Assembly (NCBI GenBank): GCA_964652775.1
Contig: CAZZAM010000068.1
Location: 1-9,302, forward strand
Direction of reading: 5' to 3'
Length of the DNA stretch: 9,302 bases
DNA from: UBA11346 sp038060575
Lineage (GTDB): Bacteria > Planctomycetota > UBA11346
Part shown: in pieces, positions 1-7,029 of the stretch
Layout of the letters: each line of letters begins with the position of its first letter
Position numbering within the stretch: position 1 is the first letter of the stretch
Notes under the pieces: generated by a model
Seen by the model: the letters and a program-made list of their open reading frames with translations, nothing else
Databases searched by the model: none
Told to the model about the DNA's origin: nothing
Program-made: the position numbers and the translations under genes

Positions 1-54
1 GATCATTCCGCTCTGAACCTGTCTCAAATCACCCACTCAATCGGGAGAAGACCC
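1..54. mobile_element. Probable insertion-sequence end (left terminal inverted repeat)
   Basis: Bases 4-54 are a perfect inverted copy of 9252-9302 (51 of 51 bases), and identity stops abruptly at 54/55 and at 9251/9252. Read outward from the window, the shared sequence begins GGGTCTTCTCCCGATTGAGT, a G-rich tip like those of many bacterial insertion sequences. The ISL3 family is a possible match, but this is a recollection of tip style and not a search result. Only the tip is present; no transposase is visible, so the element body would lie to the left of the window. The two ends may equally reflect assembly breaks at a repeated element. Confidence 0.55.
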
Positions 55-281
55 TGAAAAAGAAACACCCCAACATCGGCTCAACGCTCGATGATCTGCT
101 AGAGGAAGAGGGTGTTCGCAAGGCCGTAAATCTAGCACGCGCCATGAAGAAGCTCGATGCCGTACTCAATAACATATTTACGGCTAAGGAGCGGGCCAAG
201 ATTCGGCGTTGTGGTCAGGCGAAGATTTCTGAATTGCGTCTGGCGAAGATTCGCAAACGCGCAGTTTCTCGCATGGGCTGA
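54..281 (+). pseudogene. Truncated or start-less small gene, N-terminus resembling an HTH antitoxin
   Basis: The frame is open from base 3 to a TGA at 279-281. From 54 it reads (L)KKKHPNIGSTLDDLLEEEG, which resembles the first residues of XRE/HTH-type antitoxins. The usual ATG is now CTG, and the terminal repeat ends exactly at its C. The simplest reading is that an element inserted between the A and TG of the original start codon and removed promoter and ribosome binding site. After about residue 22 the protein no longer matches what I remember of such antitoxins: it is a 76-residue, very basic product rich in Lys/Arg, ending in SRMG. It may therefore be a divergent family or an older recombinant. 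An internal ATG at 144 could give a 45-residue remnant. The terminator at 353-381 lies 71 bases downstream, in keeping with a real former transcription unit. Family assignment is weak. Confidence 0.4.
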
Positions 282-352
282 GATGACATGATTTACCGTG
301 TCAAAGTGACCGGAGAATTGCTCGGCACTCGTCCCATCTGGTCAACCAAGAG

Positions 353-381
353 AAAGCCCACCAAAACTGGTGGGCTTTTTT
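353..381. terminator. Bidirectional hairpin terminator
   Basis: A 10-bp perfect stem, AAAGCCCACC (353-362) and GGTGGGCTTT (369-378), with a 6-base loop is followed on the plus strand by an unbroken T run to 381. On the minus strand the same stem is followed by TTTCTCTT, a weaker but usable U-rich tail. It sits between the plus-strand remnant ending at 281 and the minus-strand efflux operon ending at 504, so it can end both transcripts. Confidence 0.85.
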
Positions 382-503
382 GTTAGCCGGAGCCATCGTC
401 CACACGGTGATAGAGTAGGCAGCGTTTTGCATGTTTTCCGATGACCCATTGGGAACGTGCTGATCGGTTGCCAAGATCGCTGCCTCGTGGTGGGTGGCGC
501 GGT

Positions 504-818
504 TTACTTAGGGTCCTTTGGTTTATCAGCGGGGCGCAACGCATCGAGGCGTTCCTTGGCCTTGGGGTCGCACTTCACGCATACGGATTCGGCGAGGTCG
601 TGCTCGGCGCACCAGTCCTTGGATTTCTTGAGGGCGGGGATGAGTTTACGATCACAGGTCGCGCATTTGTCCTTGGGCAGGTCGTGCGTCGCGCACCACT
701 GCTCGGGCTTCAGGCGCTCGACCTTGGGGGCCTCGGTTGGAGAGGTTGGCTTTTCTTCGGCGACAAGCACGCCAAGACTGCCAAACAGCAGGGCGCAGAG
801 GGATAAGTAACGAATCAC
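504..818 (-). CDS. Small secreted protein with two tandem W-C-x2-H-x6-C-x2-C motifs, candidate metal carrier
   Basis: A 104-residue protein with a Sec signal peptide (residues 1-20, likely cut after VLVA). The mature part carries two copies of one motif: W41-C42-x2-H45-x6-C52-x2-C55 and W69-C70-x2-H73-x6-C80-x2-C83, 28 residues apart. The ends are Lys/Pro/Glu-rich and probably unstructured. Three Cys and one His per motif is a plausible soft-metal site (Cu, Ag, Zn or Cd); this is inferred. The same motif with the same spacing is in the adaptor of this operon (residues 50-64). The start is GTG, not ATG: AAGGAG lies five bases upstream, and the GTG overlaps the pump's TGA as GTGA, implying translational coupling. 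I know no named family for it. It is not CusF-like in sequence. A role as periplasmic chaperone or metal buffer for the pump is a hypothesis. Confidence 0.85.
   Translation of the reverse strand: MIRYLSLCALLFGSLGVLVAEEKPTSPTEAPKVERLKPEQWCATHDLPKDKCATCDRKLIPALKKSKDWCAEHDLAESVCVKCDPKAKERLDALRPADKPKDPK
815..818 (-). promoter_or_regulatory. GTGA stop/start overlap with strong upstream ribosome binding site
   Basis: On the minus strand the pump ends ACC-ATG-TGA, and the next gene starts at the GTG formed inside ATGTGA, giving a four-base overlap. AAGGAG sits five bases before this GTG, within the last codons of the pump gene (about 824-829). This fixes the start of the small protein and predicts its production in step with the pump. 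Confidence 0.75.
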
Positions 819-3800
819 ATGGTCTCCTTGGTGATGGGCCGAGGCCCAGGTTTAGTCGGCGAATCGCCAACGGGATCGGGTGCGTTCAGAGTCTTCGGTT
901 CGAACCAGCCGTAGAGTGCTGGGATGAGGAACAAGGTGAGGAGGGTGGATGAAATAATTCCCGCGATGACAACAGTAGCAAGTGGTCGCTGTACTTCACC
1001 GCCCATGCCAGCGGTGATCGCCATGGGGATAAATCCCAACGCTGCAACCAGCGCTGTCATCAGCACCGGACGCAGCCGAATGAGAGATCCCTGCACGATG
1101 GCATCGTGGAGCGCTACGCCCTGCTGACGGAGTTGACCGATGAAAGTGACCATTACTAGGCCGTTGAGCACCGCGACCCCAGCAAGGGCGATGAAGCCTA
1201 CCGCTGCGGAGATGGAGAATGGCATGTCGCGCAGCCAGAGGCCGACCACGCCGCCGACTCCGGCCACCGGCACGGCGGTATAGACCAGGGTGGCGAGCAT
1301 GACCGATCCCAGGGACCAGCGCAGGAGGAGGAAGATCGACACCAGCGCGATCGGCACCACCACGGCCAGTCGCGCACGGGCGCGTTCGAGGTTTTCAAAC
1401 TGTCCACCCCACTCGATGCGCCAACGGCCAGGCGGCAGAATCACATCGTTTGCGATGGCGGCCTGGGCGTCGGCGACGAATGAGGCGATATCGCGCCCTT
1501 CGACGTTGCATTGGACGACGATGCGCCGCTGACCCCACTCATGGGTGATGGTCAACGGCTCCTGGGTGGCCAGGATCGTCGCCACGCTGGATAAAGGCAG
1601 GCGTTCGCCGCCGGCTGCCAGGATGGGGAGATCGGCTAGGCGTTCACTGCTGTCACGAATGGACGCAGGCAGACGAGCGACGAGCGGGAAGCGCAGTTGC
1701 CCCTCGACGACCTCACCCAGATGCACACCGCCGATGGTTTCTATCAGCCGCATGACCTCGCCGGTGGGAATGCCATGTCGTGCGAGTGCCTCGGGATCAG
1801 CACGGATGCGCAACGATGGCTGACCGGCGGTTTGCTCGACGCTGATGCCCGTGGAGCCAGTGACCCCGTAGAGAGCGACCTCGATCTCAGCTGCTTTTTC
1901 CCGCAACAGGTCCAAGTCATCACCGAATAGTTTGACTGCCACGTCACCACGCGAACCGCTGACCATCTCATTGATCCGCATCTCAATTGGCTGGGTCATC
2001 GCCACGGTTTGTCCAGGAAGATCACGTAGCAGCAGATTGATGCGTTCGGTCAACTCGGTTTGGGTTCGTGCCTTGGTCCATCCGTCTCGCGGTTTGAAGG
2101 CCACGAAGACGTCGGTGAGTTCAATGCCCATCGGATCGGTGGCTACTTCAGCGGTCCCGACACGGCTCCAGACATGACGGATCTCGTTGGGGAATTCACT
2201 CAGCAGCAGACGTTCGATCCTCGTATTCAGCGCAATCGAGGCACTCAGACTGGTGCCGGGTAGGCGAATGATATTAGCGACGATGCCGCCCTCCGACAGA
2301 CGCGGCACGAACTCGGCGCCCAGTCCCCGGAACAACAGCACGGCGACGAGGACGCTGATGCAAGCTGCACCAATCACTACGAGACGATGGCGCAGCGCGA
2401 GACGTAAGCAGGGTGCGTACATCCACGCAGCAAGTCGGATCAGCCAGGGGTCATGTTCGACATGCTGACTGCGCTTGAGGCAGCAACTGGCGAGAACCGG
2501 AACCAGCGTCAGTGATAAAACCATGGAACCAACCAGCGCAAAGACAACCGTCAGCGCCATGGGTTGGAAGAGTTTGCCTTCGATCCCTTCGAGGGTGAGG
2601 ATTGGCAGATAGACCATGATGATGATTAATTCGCCGAACATGGTCGGCCTGCGCACCTCGATGGCAGCGTCGCGGACCACGTCCAGGGTACTGCGCTGAC
2701 GCTCGCGCGGGTCGTTGAGTCGTCTGACTGCATTTTCGACCATGATGACCGAAGAATCGACCACGAGGCCGAAGTCAAGGGCGCCAAGCGATAACAGACT
2801 GGCACTGATGCCAAAGCGCAGCATGCCGTCAAAAGCAACCAGCATCGAGAGTGGAATGGCCAGTGCGACTATGAGGCCAGCCCGCAGATTGCCGAGGAAG
2901 ATAAACAAAACCGCGATAACCAACAAGCCGCCTTCGAAGAGATTGCCACGCACGGTGTCGATGACGTGATCGACCAGCTCGGTGCGGTCGTAGACCACGT
3001 TGACCTCGATGCCCGGCGGCAGGAACGGTCGTATCTCCTCGAGCTTGGTCTTGAGCCGACTCGTCACTACGTGGGAGTTTTCGCCCATGAGCAAGAAACC
3101 CAACCCGAGTACGGCCTCGCCACGTCCATCAGCAGTCATGGCGCCGCGGCGAATCTCATGACCGATGCCGATCTCGGCCACATCACGCAGACGAACCGCA
3201 ACGCCATGGCTGGCGGCGATCACCATGGCACCGATTTCGGCTTCGTTGGATACGCGTCCATCGCCTTGCACCACGAGGGTAGTGTCACCTCGTTGTGCGA
3301 CCCCACCGCCGATGTTGACGTTACCGGAACGCACGCGTTCCAGTACGGTGTCCAAGGTCAGACCACGCGCGACGAGTCGCTCTGGATCAAGACTGATCTC
3401 GTACTGCTTTTCGTAGCCACCCCAGGAATTGATTTCAGCGACACCGGGCACCGTCCGGAGTGCGGGTTTGATAACCCAATCTTGTGCCGTGCGAGCACTC
3501 GTGGGATCTCCGTCGCGGCTGCGTACGACATAATGAAAAACCTCACCCAGGCCGGTGGCGACTGGCCCAAGTTCTGGACGGGATATACCACTGGGTAACT
3601 CTACCGTCCCAAGACGTTCGCTGACGAGTTGCCGGGCAAACCAGATGTCGGTGCCATCAGCGAAGACGATTACGACTTGCGAGAGTCCGAACTTGCTTAT
3701 CGAGCGTACGCTCGTGACCTTGGGCAGACTGCCGATCGCCTGTTCGACCTGGCTCGTGATCTGACGTTCGATTTCTTCAGGACCCAAAGCAGGGGCAACG

Positions 3801-3952
3801 GTGTTCACTTGCACCTGCACCGGCGTGGTGTCGGGGAAGGCGTCGATGTCGATGCGGCGCAGGGCCAGGATGCCGGCACCTACCGCCATAAGCGTCAAAC
3901 AGACCACCGCCACGCGATGACGCAGCGACCAATCGATGATGGCGTTGAGCAT
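815..3952 (-). CDS. CzcA/CusA-family heavy-metal efflux RND pump
   Basis: Inner-membrane proton-driven metal exporter, 1045 residues from the chosen ATG and full length for the family. The N-terminus (LNAIIDWSLRHR) is the usual first membrane segment entry. ADGTDIWFARQLVSERL in the first periplasmic loop is typical. Membrane segment 4 has DFGLVVDSSVIMVEN, giving the charged trio Asp393, Asp399 and Glu406 that carries protons in CzcA (D402, D408, E415 there). TQPIEMRINEM, followed by a GDVAVKLFGDD stretch in the second half, also matches CzcA-type pumps. The segment-4 pattern DFGx3D..x3VEN points to the divalent-cation (Zn/Co/Cd/Ni) branch and away from the CusA Cu/Ag branch, but substrate is not proven. 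An upstream in-frame ATG (3973) would add seven residues. I prefer 3952, which follows the adaptor's stop after two bases. Neither start has a good Shine-Dalgarno, so coupling from the adaptor is likely. Confidence 0.95.
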   Translation of the reverse strand: MLNAIIDWSLRHRVAVVCLTLMAVGAGILALRRIDIDAFPDTTPVQVQVNTVAPALGPEEIERQITSQVEQAIGSLPKVTSVRSISKFGLSQVVIVFADGTDIWFARQLVSERLGTVELPSGISRPELGPVATGLGEVFHYVVRSRDGDPTSARTAQDWVIKPALRTVPGVAEINSWGGYEKQYEISLDPERLVARGLTLDTVLERVRSGNVNIGGGVAQRGDTTLVVQGDGRVSNEAEIGAMVIAASHGVAVRLRDVAEIGIGHEIRRGAMTADGRGEAVLGLGFLLMGENSHVVTSRLKTKLEEIRPFLPPGIEVNVVYDRTELVDHVIDTVRGNLFEGGLLVIAVLFIFLGNLRAGLIVALAIPLSMLVAFDGMLRFGISASLLSLGALDFGLVVDSSVIMVENAVRRLNDPRERQRSTLDVVRDAAIEVRRPTMFGELIIIMVYLPILTLEGIEGKLFQPMALTVVFALVGSMVLSLTLVPVLASCCLKRSQHVEHDPWLIRLAAWMYAPCLRLALRHRLVVIGAACISVLVAVLLFRGLGAEFVPRLSEGGIVANIIRLPGTSLSASIALNTRIERLLLSEFPNEIRHVWSRVGTAEVATDPMGIELTDVFVAFKPRDGWTKARTQTELTERINLLLRDLPGQTVAMTQPIEMRINEMVSGSRGDVAVKLFGDDLDLLREKAAEIEVALYGVTGSTGISVEQTAGQPSLRIRADPEALARHGIPTGEVMRLIETIGGVHLGEVVEGQLRFPLVARLPASIRDSSERLADLPILAAGGERLPLSSVATILATQEPLTITHEWGQRRIVVQCNVEGRDIASFVADAQAAIANDVILPPGRWRIEWGGQFENLERARARLAVVVPIALVSIFLLLRWSLGSVMLATLVYTAVPVAGVGGVVGLWLRDMPFSISAAVGFIALAGVAVLNGLVMVTFIGQLRQQGVALHDAIVQGSLIRLRPVLMTALVAALGFIPMAITAGMGGEVQRPLATVVIAGIISSTLLTLFLIPALYGWFEPKTLNAPDPVGDSPTKPGPRPITKETM

Positions 3953-3954
3953 AA

Positions 3955-5331
3955 TTAATCTGCCACGCAGCATCCGGCGCCCATGCGCTCAAAGAAGGTC
4001 ACCGCGAACAGAATGCTGGTGCCTGAGATGGCGATTACATCGCCTTCGACTAAGCGATCGACGGCGATCTTTCCCAGTTCGCGCGACAAGATGCGTACGG
4101 GCAAGCTGCGAAAGATGGTGTCGCTGCGGCGGACGAACACATACGCCTGATCGCCATCGAATTGGACTGCGCTGGATGGAATGACAGCGGCGGTTCTCGT
4201 TGCACCGATGGTGATCGTCGCCGTTCCAAAGAGGCCAGCGCGCAGGCGATGATCGGCATTCGCCAATTGTGCCCACACGGTTACCAGACGGGTGTGCGAA
4301 TCAGCCGCCTGAGAAATTGCTACCACAGTACCTTGTGATTCCGCTCCTGCGGCTGCAAACGAGACGGTCTGTCCCACGACTACCTGCCCGATGCGCTCCG
4401 CCGATACCGGTAGCGAGGCCCACAGCGTGGTGGTATCGGCCACGACGACGAGGGGCGCGTTGGCCTCGACGGCCTCACCGGCTACTGCACGGATCTCAGT
4501 GACCATACCAGCACGCGGAGCGCGCAGTGGCAGGAGATTGGCCGATCCACGATCGTCGTAGTCTTCCGGCAACCCCAGATGTCGCAGCCGGGTGGCGAGG
4601 GTTGCCGCATCAAGGGTTGTCAAGGTGCCTGCATCGACTGCCAGGCCGAGATTACGAAGGGTCTGCTCGGCGTCGAAAACCGCGACCTCGGCGCTCCGTA
4701 ATCGGGATTCAATTTCATCGAGTTCGGCGGCCGAGCGCACGCCAGCTGCCGCCGTGAGCCGAGCTCGCTTGGTGTTCACCCGCGCGAGATCGAGCGACGT
4801 TATGGTCTGCATAAGGGCCGACTTGGCTCGTCCGACCTCTGCTGTTTCAATAACCGCGATCAGCGCATCGGCTTGCACAGTTACACCGACGTGCACCAGT
4901 ACGTGACGTACAACCCCATCGCTGCGGCTGCTCAAGCGGGCGACCGATTCAGGTGGATACATGGTTTCGCCAGCAACCAACAAACGCGGAGTGATGCTTG
5001 CCATCGTCACTGGTTCTATGCGGATGCCGGCCTTGGTGAGTGCCTCGAGTGACGCGACTTGAGCGAAGCGAATGACTTCGTCAGCAGCACGGTGATGGAC
5101 CGGCTCGCGTGCAGCCTGTTGTTTGCCGAGGTCCTTCCTACAAAGCATGCACACGGCCTCAGCTACATGATGCTCGGGACACCACGGATCGATGGAGGCG
5201 TGCGACTGGTCAATCGTCGGCTTGGTCCAGCGCCAGCCTATCTGGTGTCCCCACCAGAAGAGGCCAACGAGTACAGCAAAGGTGAGTATGGTGGGCGCGT
5301 AGCGACCCACGGCATGCACGACAGGGCTCAT
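3955..5331 (-). CDS. RND efflux periplasmic adaptor (CzcB/CusB-type, HlyD family) with N-terminal Cys-His motif
   Basis: A 458-residue membrane-fusion protein that links the pump to an outer-membrane channel. Order: membrane anchor (about 12-32); short metal-site-like motif W50-C51-x2-H54-x6-C61-x2-C64; linker; first half of the lipoyl-like sandwich (about 125-160); helical hairpin with coiled-coil character (about 165-230); second lipoyl half (LRAPRAGMVTEIRAVAGEAV, about 268-287); and beta-barrel and membrane-proximal parts to the end. The C-terminus MGAGCCVAD has a Cys pair that could also bind metal. A His-rich patch (PVHHR) lies at 78-81. An AGGA lies nine bases before the ATG. It is followed after two bases by the pump, the standard B-A order. 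The N-terminal motif is common in adaptors of several Gram-negative phyla, and its exact role is, to my knowledge, not settled. Confidence 0.93.
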   Translation of the reverse strand: MSPVVHAVGRYAPTILTFAVLVGLFWWGHQIGWRWTKPTIDQSHASIDPWCPEHHVAEAVCMLCRKDLGKQQAAREPVHHRAADEVIRFAQVASLEALTKAGIRIEPVTMASITPRLLVAGETMYPPESVARLSSRSDGVVRHVLVHVGVTVQADALIAVIETAEVGRAKSALMQTITSLDLARVNTKRARLTAAAGVRSAAELDEIESRLRSAEVAVFDAEQTLRNLGLAVDAGTLTTLDAATLATRLRHLGLPEDYDDRGSANLLPLRAPRAGMVTEIRAVAGEAVEANAPLVVVADTTTLWASLPVSAERIGQVVVGQTVSFAAAGAESQGTVVAISQAADSHTRLVTVWAQLANADHRLRAGLFGTATITIGATRTAAVIPSSAVQFDGDQAYVFVRRSDTIFRSLPVRILSRELGKIAVDRLVEGDVIAISGTSILFAVTFFERMGAGCCVAD

Positions 5332-5424
5332 GGCGGCGAATCCTGAAAACGGTGAAGGGCAGACCGGGACAACCTCTATCCACGGTCACAAGCGAGGTGC
5401 GCTGAGCGTCAGCGCCACTGCCCA

Positions 5425-5841
5425 TCAACAGGTCAGAACAATGGAGCGCAGATGTCGCAAATGCAGATGGGGCGGCGAGCGTTCCTGATCGCGATGGCGA
5501 GACGGAACGGCGATCGGCGGCCAGCTGAGCATGGCAACCGGGACTGGCGACGCAGGGACTACTGCCAGGAACCCAATCGGCAGCGTTGTCGGGGCAGGAT
5601 CGGGAAGGGGAATCAGGAGACAGTGGGAACAACCAGCGACAACCACTTGGGTAGAACCGCCATCAGCCGTAGCCGTCGTCTCGCTACAGCAGGAATCGTT
5701 CTGTTGCTCGAGCGAAACCTCCACGGAACAGATGCACAGATGCGTATCAGGGCCGGATATCCCGGCGACAACTTGGGCCAGGAGAAATACGGCGACGAGG
5801 ACCCAGGTCATGCCGTGGCGCATCAGGCGAGGAATCGGCAT
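5425..5841 (-). CDS. Small secreted Cys/His-rich protein heading the efflux operon
   Basis: A 138-residue protein from the ATG at 5841. In-frame TTG (5868) and GTG (5853) starts are possible, and none has a clear ribosome binding site. An N-terminal hydrophobic segment (residues 11-28, TWVLVAVFLLAQVVAG) is a signal peptide or anchor. The exported part has HLCIC (34-38), a CC pair (51-52), and CSHC (71-74) followed by LLIPLPD; then a Pro-rich tail ends in a His-rich stretch (HLHLRH, 125-130) and a final Cys. Small Cys-rich exported proteins with a similar layout (an HLC-type motif, then a Cys motif before an I-P-L segment) sit in front of other metal RND operons. I recall this only as a trend, with CopL/DUF2946-like proteins as loose relatives. 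It stands 93 bases before the adaptor on the same strand, where the outer-membrane factor gene usually lies. A metal-binding role is inferred. Confidence 0.65.
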   Translation of the reverse strand: MPIPRLMRHGMTWVLVAVFLLAQVVAGISGPDTHLCICSVEVSLEQQNDSCCSETTATADGGSTQVVVAGCSHCLLIPLPDPAPTTLPIGFLAVVPASPVPVAMLSWPPIAVPSRHRDQERSPPHLHLRHLRSIVLTC

Positions 5842-5860
5842 ACGGCGTTTCACGGTGGGT

Positions 5861-5889
5861 ATAATCAACGCTTAGGTGTGAAGGATCAA
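5861..5889 (-). promoter_or_regulatory. Candidate sigma-70 promoter of the efflux operon
   Basis: On the minus strand TTGATC (5884-5889) and GATTAT (5861-5866) are 17 bases apart, each matching four of six consensus positions. Transcription would start near 5854, only about 13 bases before the ATG at 5841 and next to the alternative GTG at 5853. That would explain the missing ribosome binding site (leaderless or near-leaderless message). No known metal-regulator operator (such as a MerR-type spacer palindrome) is seen. Confidence 0.3.
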
Positions 5890-6011
5890 GAGCAAACTGC
5901 TCAGCTCGCTCAGGGTTATCGCTGCGCCTGAATTTCCAACGCCGCTACAGCTATGCGTTAGCCCGGGCAAAAGCGCCTGCAGACGATGGCTTCGCTGAGT
6001 CCTAAGCTCTC

Positions 6012-6046
6012 CAGTTCGCAGTTCGTGGTTCGCGAATCGTGGTTGT
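6012..6046. repeat. Degenerate tandem heptanucleotide repeat
   Basis: Five successive 7-base units read CAGTTCG, CAGTTCG, TGGTTCG, CGAATCG and TGGTTGT. The first two are identical and the next three decay, keeping a TTCG or TCG core at the same phase. It lies in non-coding DNA. This could be a short remnant of a heptamer satellite or chance. Confidence 0.4.
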
Positions 6047-6312
6047 CGAACATCGGCTTGAATCAGATCGGCGCTGTCAGCCTGCATTTTGCACGAATCA
6101 TCCCTCGCCAGGTGGATGAGTTGCAAGATTCCGAATGGCATTGCTGCCTAGACGAAGTTGCCCGTTGGGCAAAACAATGTGCAGAAAAAAGGAACTGCGG
6201 TCAAAAGGGAATCACTGAGCGCACGTCCACGTTGTTTCAGCAGCCAAAACCCTTGATGAAGGACTGACTGATCAACCTATCGCCCACATCGTCTCGCAAT
6301 CGACAGCGGCAG

Positions 6313-6339
6313 CTATGCTGGCATAGGACGTGCTATTCT
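6313..6339 (+). promoter_or_regulatory. Candidate promoter with operator-like palindrome for the DUF2383 gene
   Basis: CTATGC-TG-GCATAG (6313-6326) is a perfect 6-2-6 palindrome. Five bases later comes TGCTATTCT (6331-6339), a good extended -10 (TGnTATnnT). The palindrome covers the place of the -35 box, which is otherwise poor, so a bound regulator could repress or activate. Transcription would start near 6346, giving a leader of about 90 bases. Confidence 0.4.
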
Positions 6340-6436
6340 CATGGAGCGGGCGAGTGAATTCCATCTGGAATCTGCTGGCAGCAATGTCCCTGAAAAGTCA
6401 TCGCGCCATCGTTCCGCGTAACCCAAAGGATATCCC

Positions 6437-6889
6437 ATGAAGACACCAACGCAGTCGTCTACCCATACATGCATTTCCAACTTAAATTCATTTCTGGTCG
6501 GTGAAATATCTGCCGTGGAAACCTACAACCAGGCGCTCAGGCACCTTGCCAAGGAACCACTCTCCGACCTGATCGAGAATCGCGATTGCCATATCGGACG
6601 CGTCAATCTCTTGAGAAGCAAAATAATCGAACTTGGAGGAGTGCCCGAGACCACTTCCGGCGCCTGGGGAGGCTTTGTCAGATTGGTCGAGAAGGGGGCT
6701 TCCCTGATCAGCACCAAGACGGTCATTGCGGCGCTGGAACAGGGCGAAGACCGCGGCCTTGCCGACTATCGTGACACTGACGATCTCGATGATGAATCAC
6801 GCATGATGGTCGAGGCTGATCTGTTGCCGGCCCAGGAGCGTACGCATAAGCGCATGAGCAATTTGCAACGGACACAAAAGAGCGCCTGA
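6437..6889 (+). CDS. DUF2383 (PA2169-type) ferritin-like four-helix-bundle protein
   Basis: A 150-residue soluble protein with no signal peptide. LNSFLVGEISAVETYNQAL (16-34) is the typical first helix. Next come H52 in the second helix, the SGAWGGFV turn (74-81), EQGEDRGLADY (101-111) and E134-x2-H137 in the last helix. Spaced Glu/His residues on four predicted helices (E28, E48/H52, E101/E104, E134/H137) resemble a ferritin-like di-metal site. This reading of ligands is mine. AAAGGA seven bases before the ATG supports the start. The family has no firmly known function and is often linked with stress or stationary phase. It is transcribed away from the efflux operon and converges on the DUF3185 gene. 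No clear terminator is seen in the 140 bases after it. Confidence 0.88.
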   Translation: MKTPTQSSTHTCISNLNSFLVGEISAVETYNQALRHLAKEPLSDLIENRDCHIGRVNLLRSKIIELGGVPETTSGAWGGFVRLVEKGASLISTKTVIAALEQGEDRGLADYRDTDDLDDESRMMVEADLLPAQERTHKRMSNLQRTQKSA

Positions 6890-7029
6890 TATTGGTGAAG
6901 TTCTGGGTATGGATGGATGCTGAACCTTGATCTTGGCGAGGGTTGGCCCTGTACTCGGCGTGTGCGCAGTGATGACCGTCAACTTCAATACTCGGCACGT
7001 CGCCGTGATTAATTTCGGCTGGGCTCCGT

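Larger units (their letters stand above)
5842..6436. other. Intergenic region between divergent genes, no convincing gene
   Basis: This stretch of 595 bases separates the minus-strand efflux operon from the plus-strand DUF2383 gene. It holds two overlapping open frames (5986-6267 plus, 93 codons; 5872-6141 minus, 89 codons) with no ribosome binding site and no recognisable family, so neither is annotated. Visible structure includes a candidate efflux-operon promoter (5861-5889), a degenerate 7-base repeat (6012-6046), a 14-base palindrome with an extended -10 (6313-6339) and a second 14-base palindrome (6358-6371). It is long enough to hide a small RNA or the decayed remains of a gene. Confidence 0.5.

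Noticed and set aside
288..386. Short plus-strand frame of 32 codons starting MIYRVKVTGELLG
   Set aside because: It runs straight through the terminator hairpin and stops after its T run, so it is unlikely to be a full gene. It could be a remnant.
2966..3598. Plus-strand open frame of 210 codons
   Set aside because: Lies entirely opposite the RND pump gene, and the pump's conserved motifs fix the coding strand.
5872..6141. Minus-strand open frame of 89 codons upstream of the efflux operon
   Set aside because: No family features or start signal; it also covers the likely promoter of the operon.
5986..6267. Plus-strand open frame of 93 codons in the intergenic region
   Set aside because: No ribosome binding site, no recognisable family, and it overlaps an equally long minus-strand frame. 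Likely chance.
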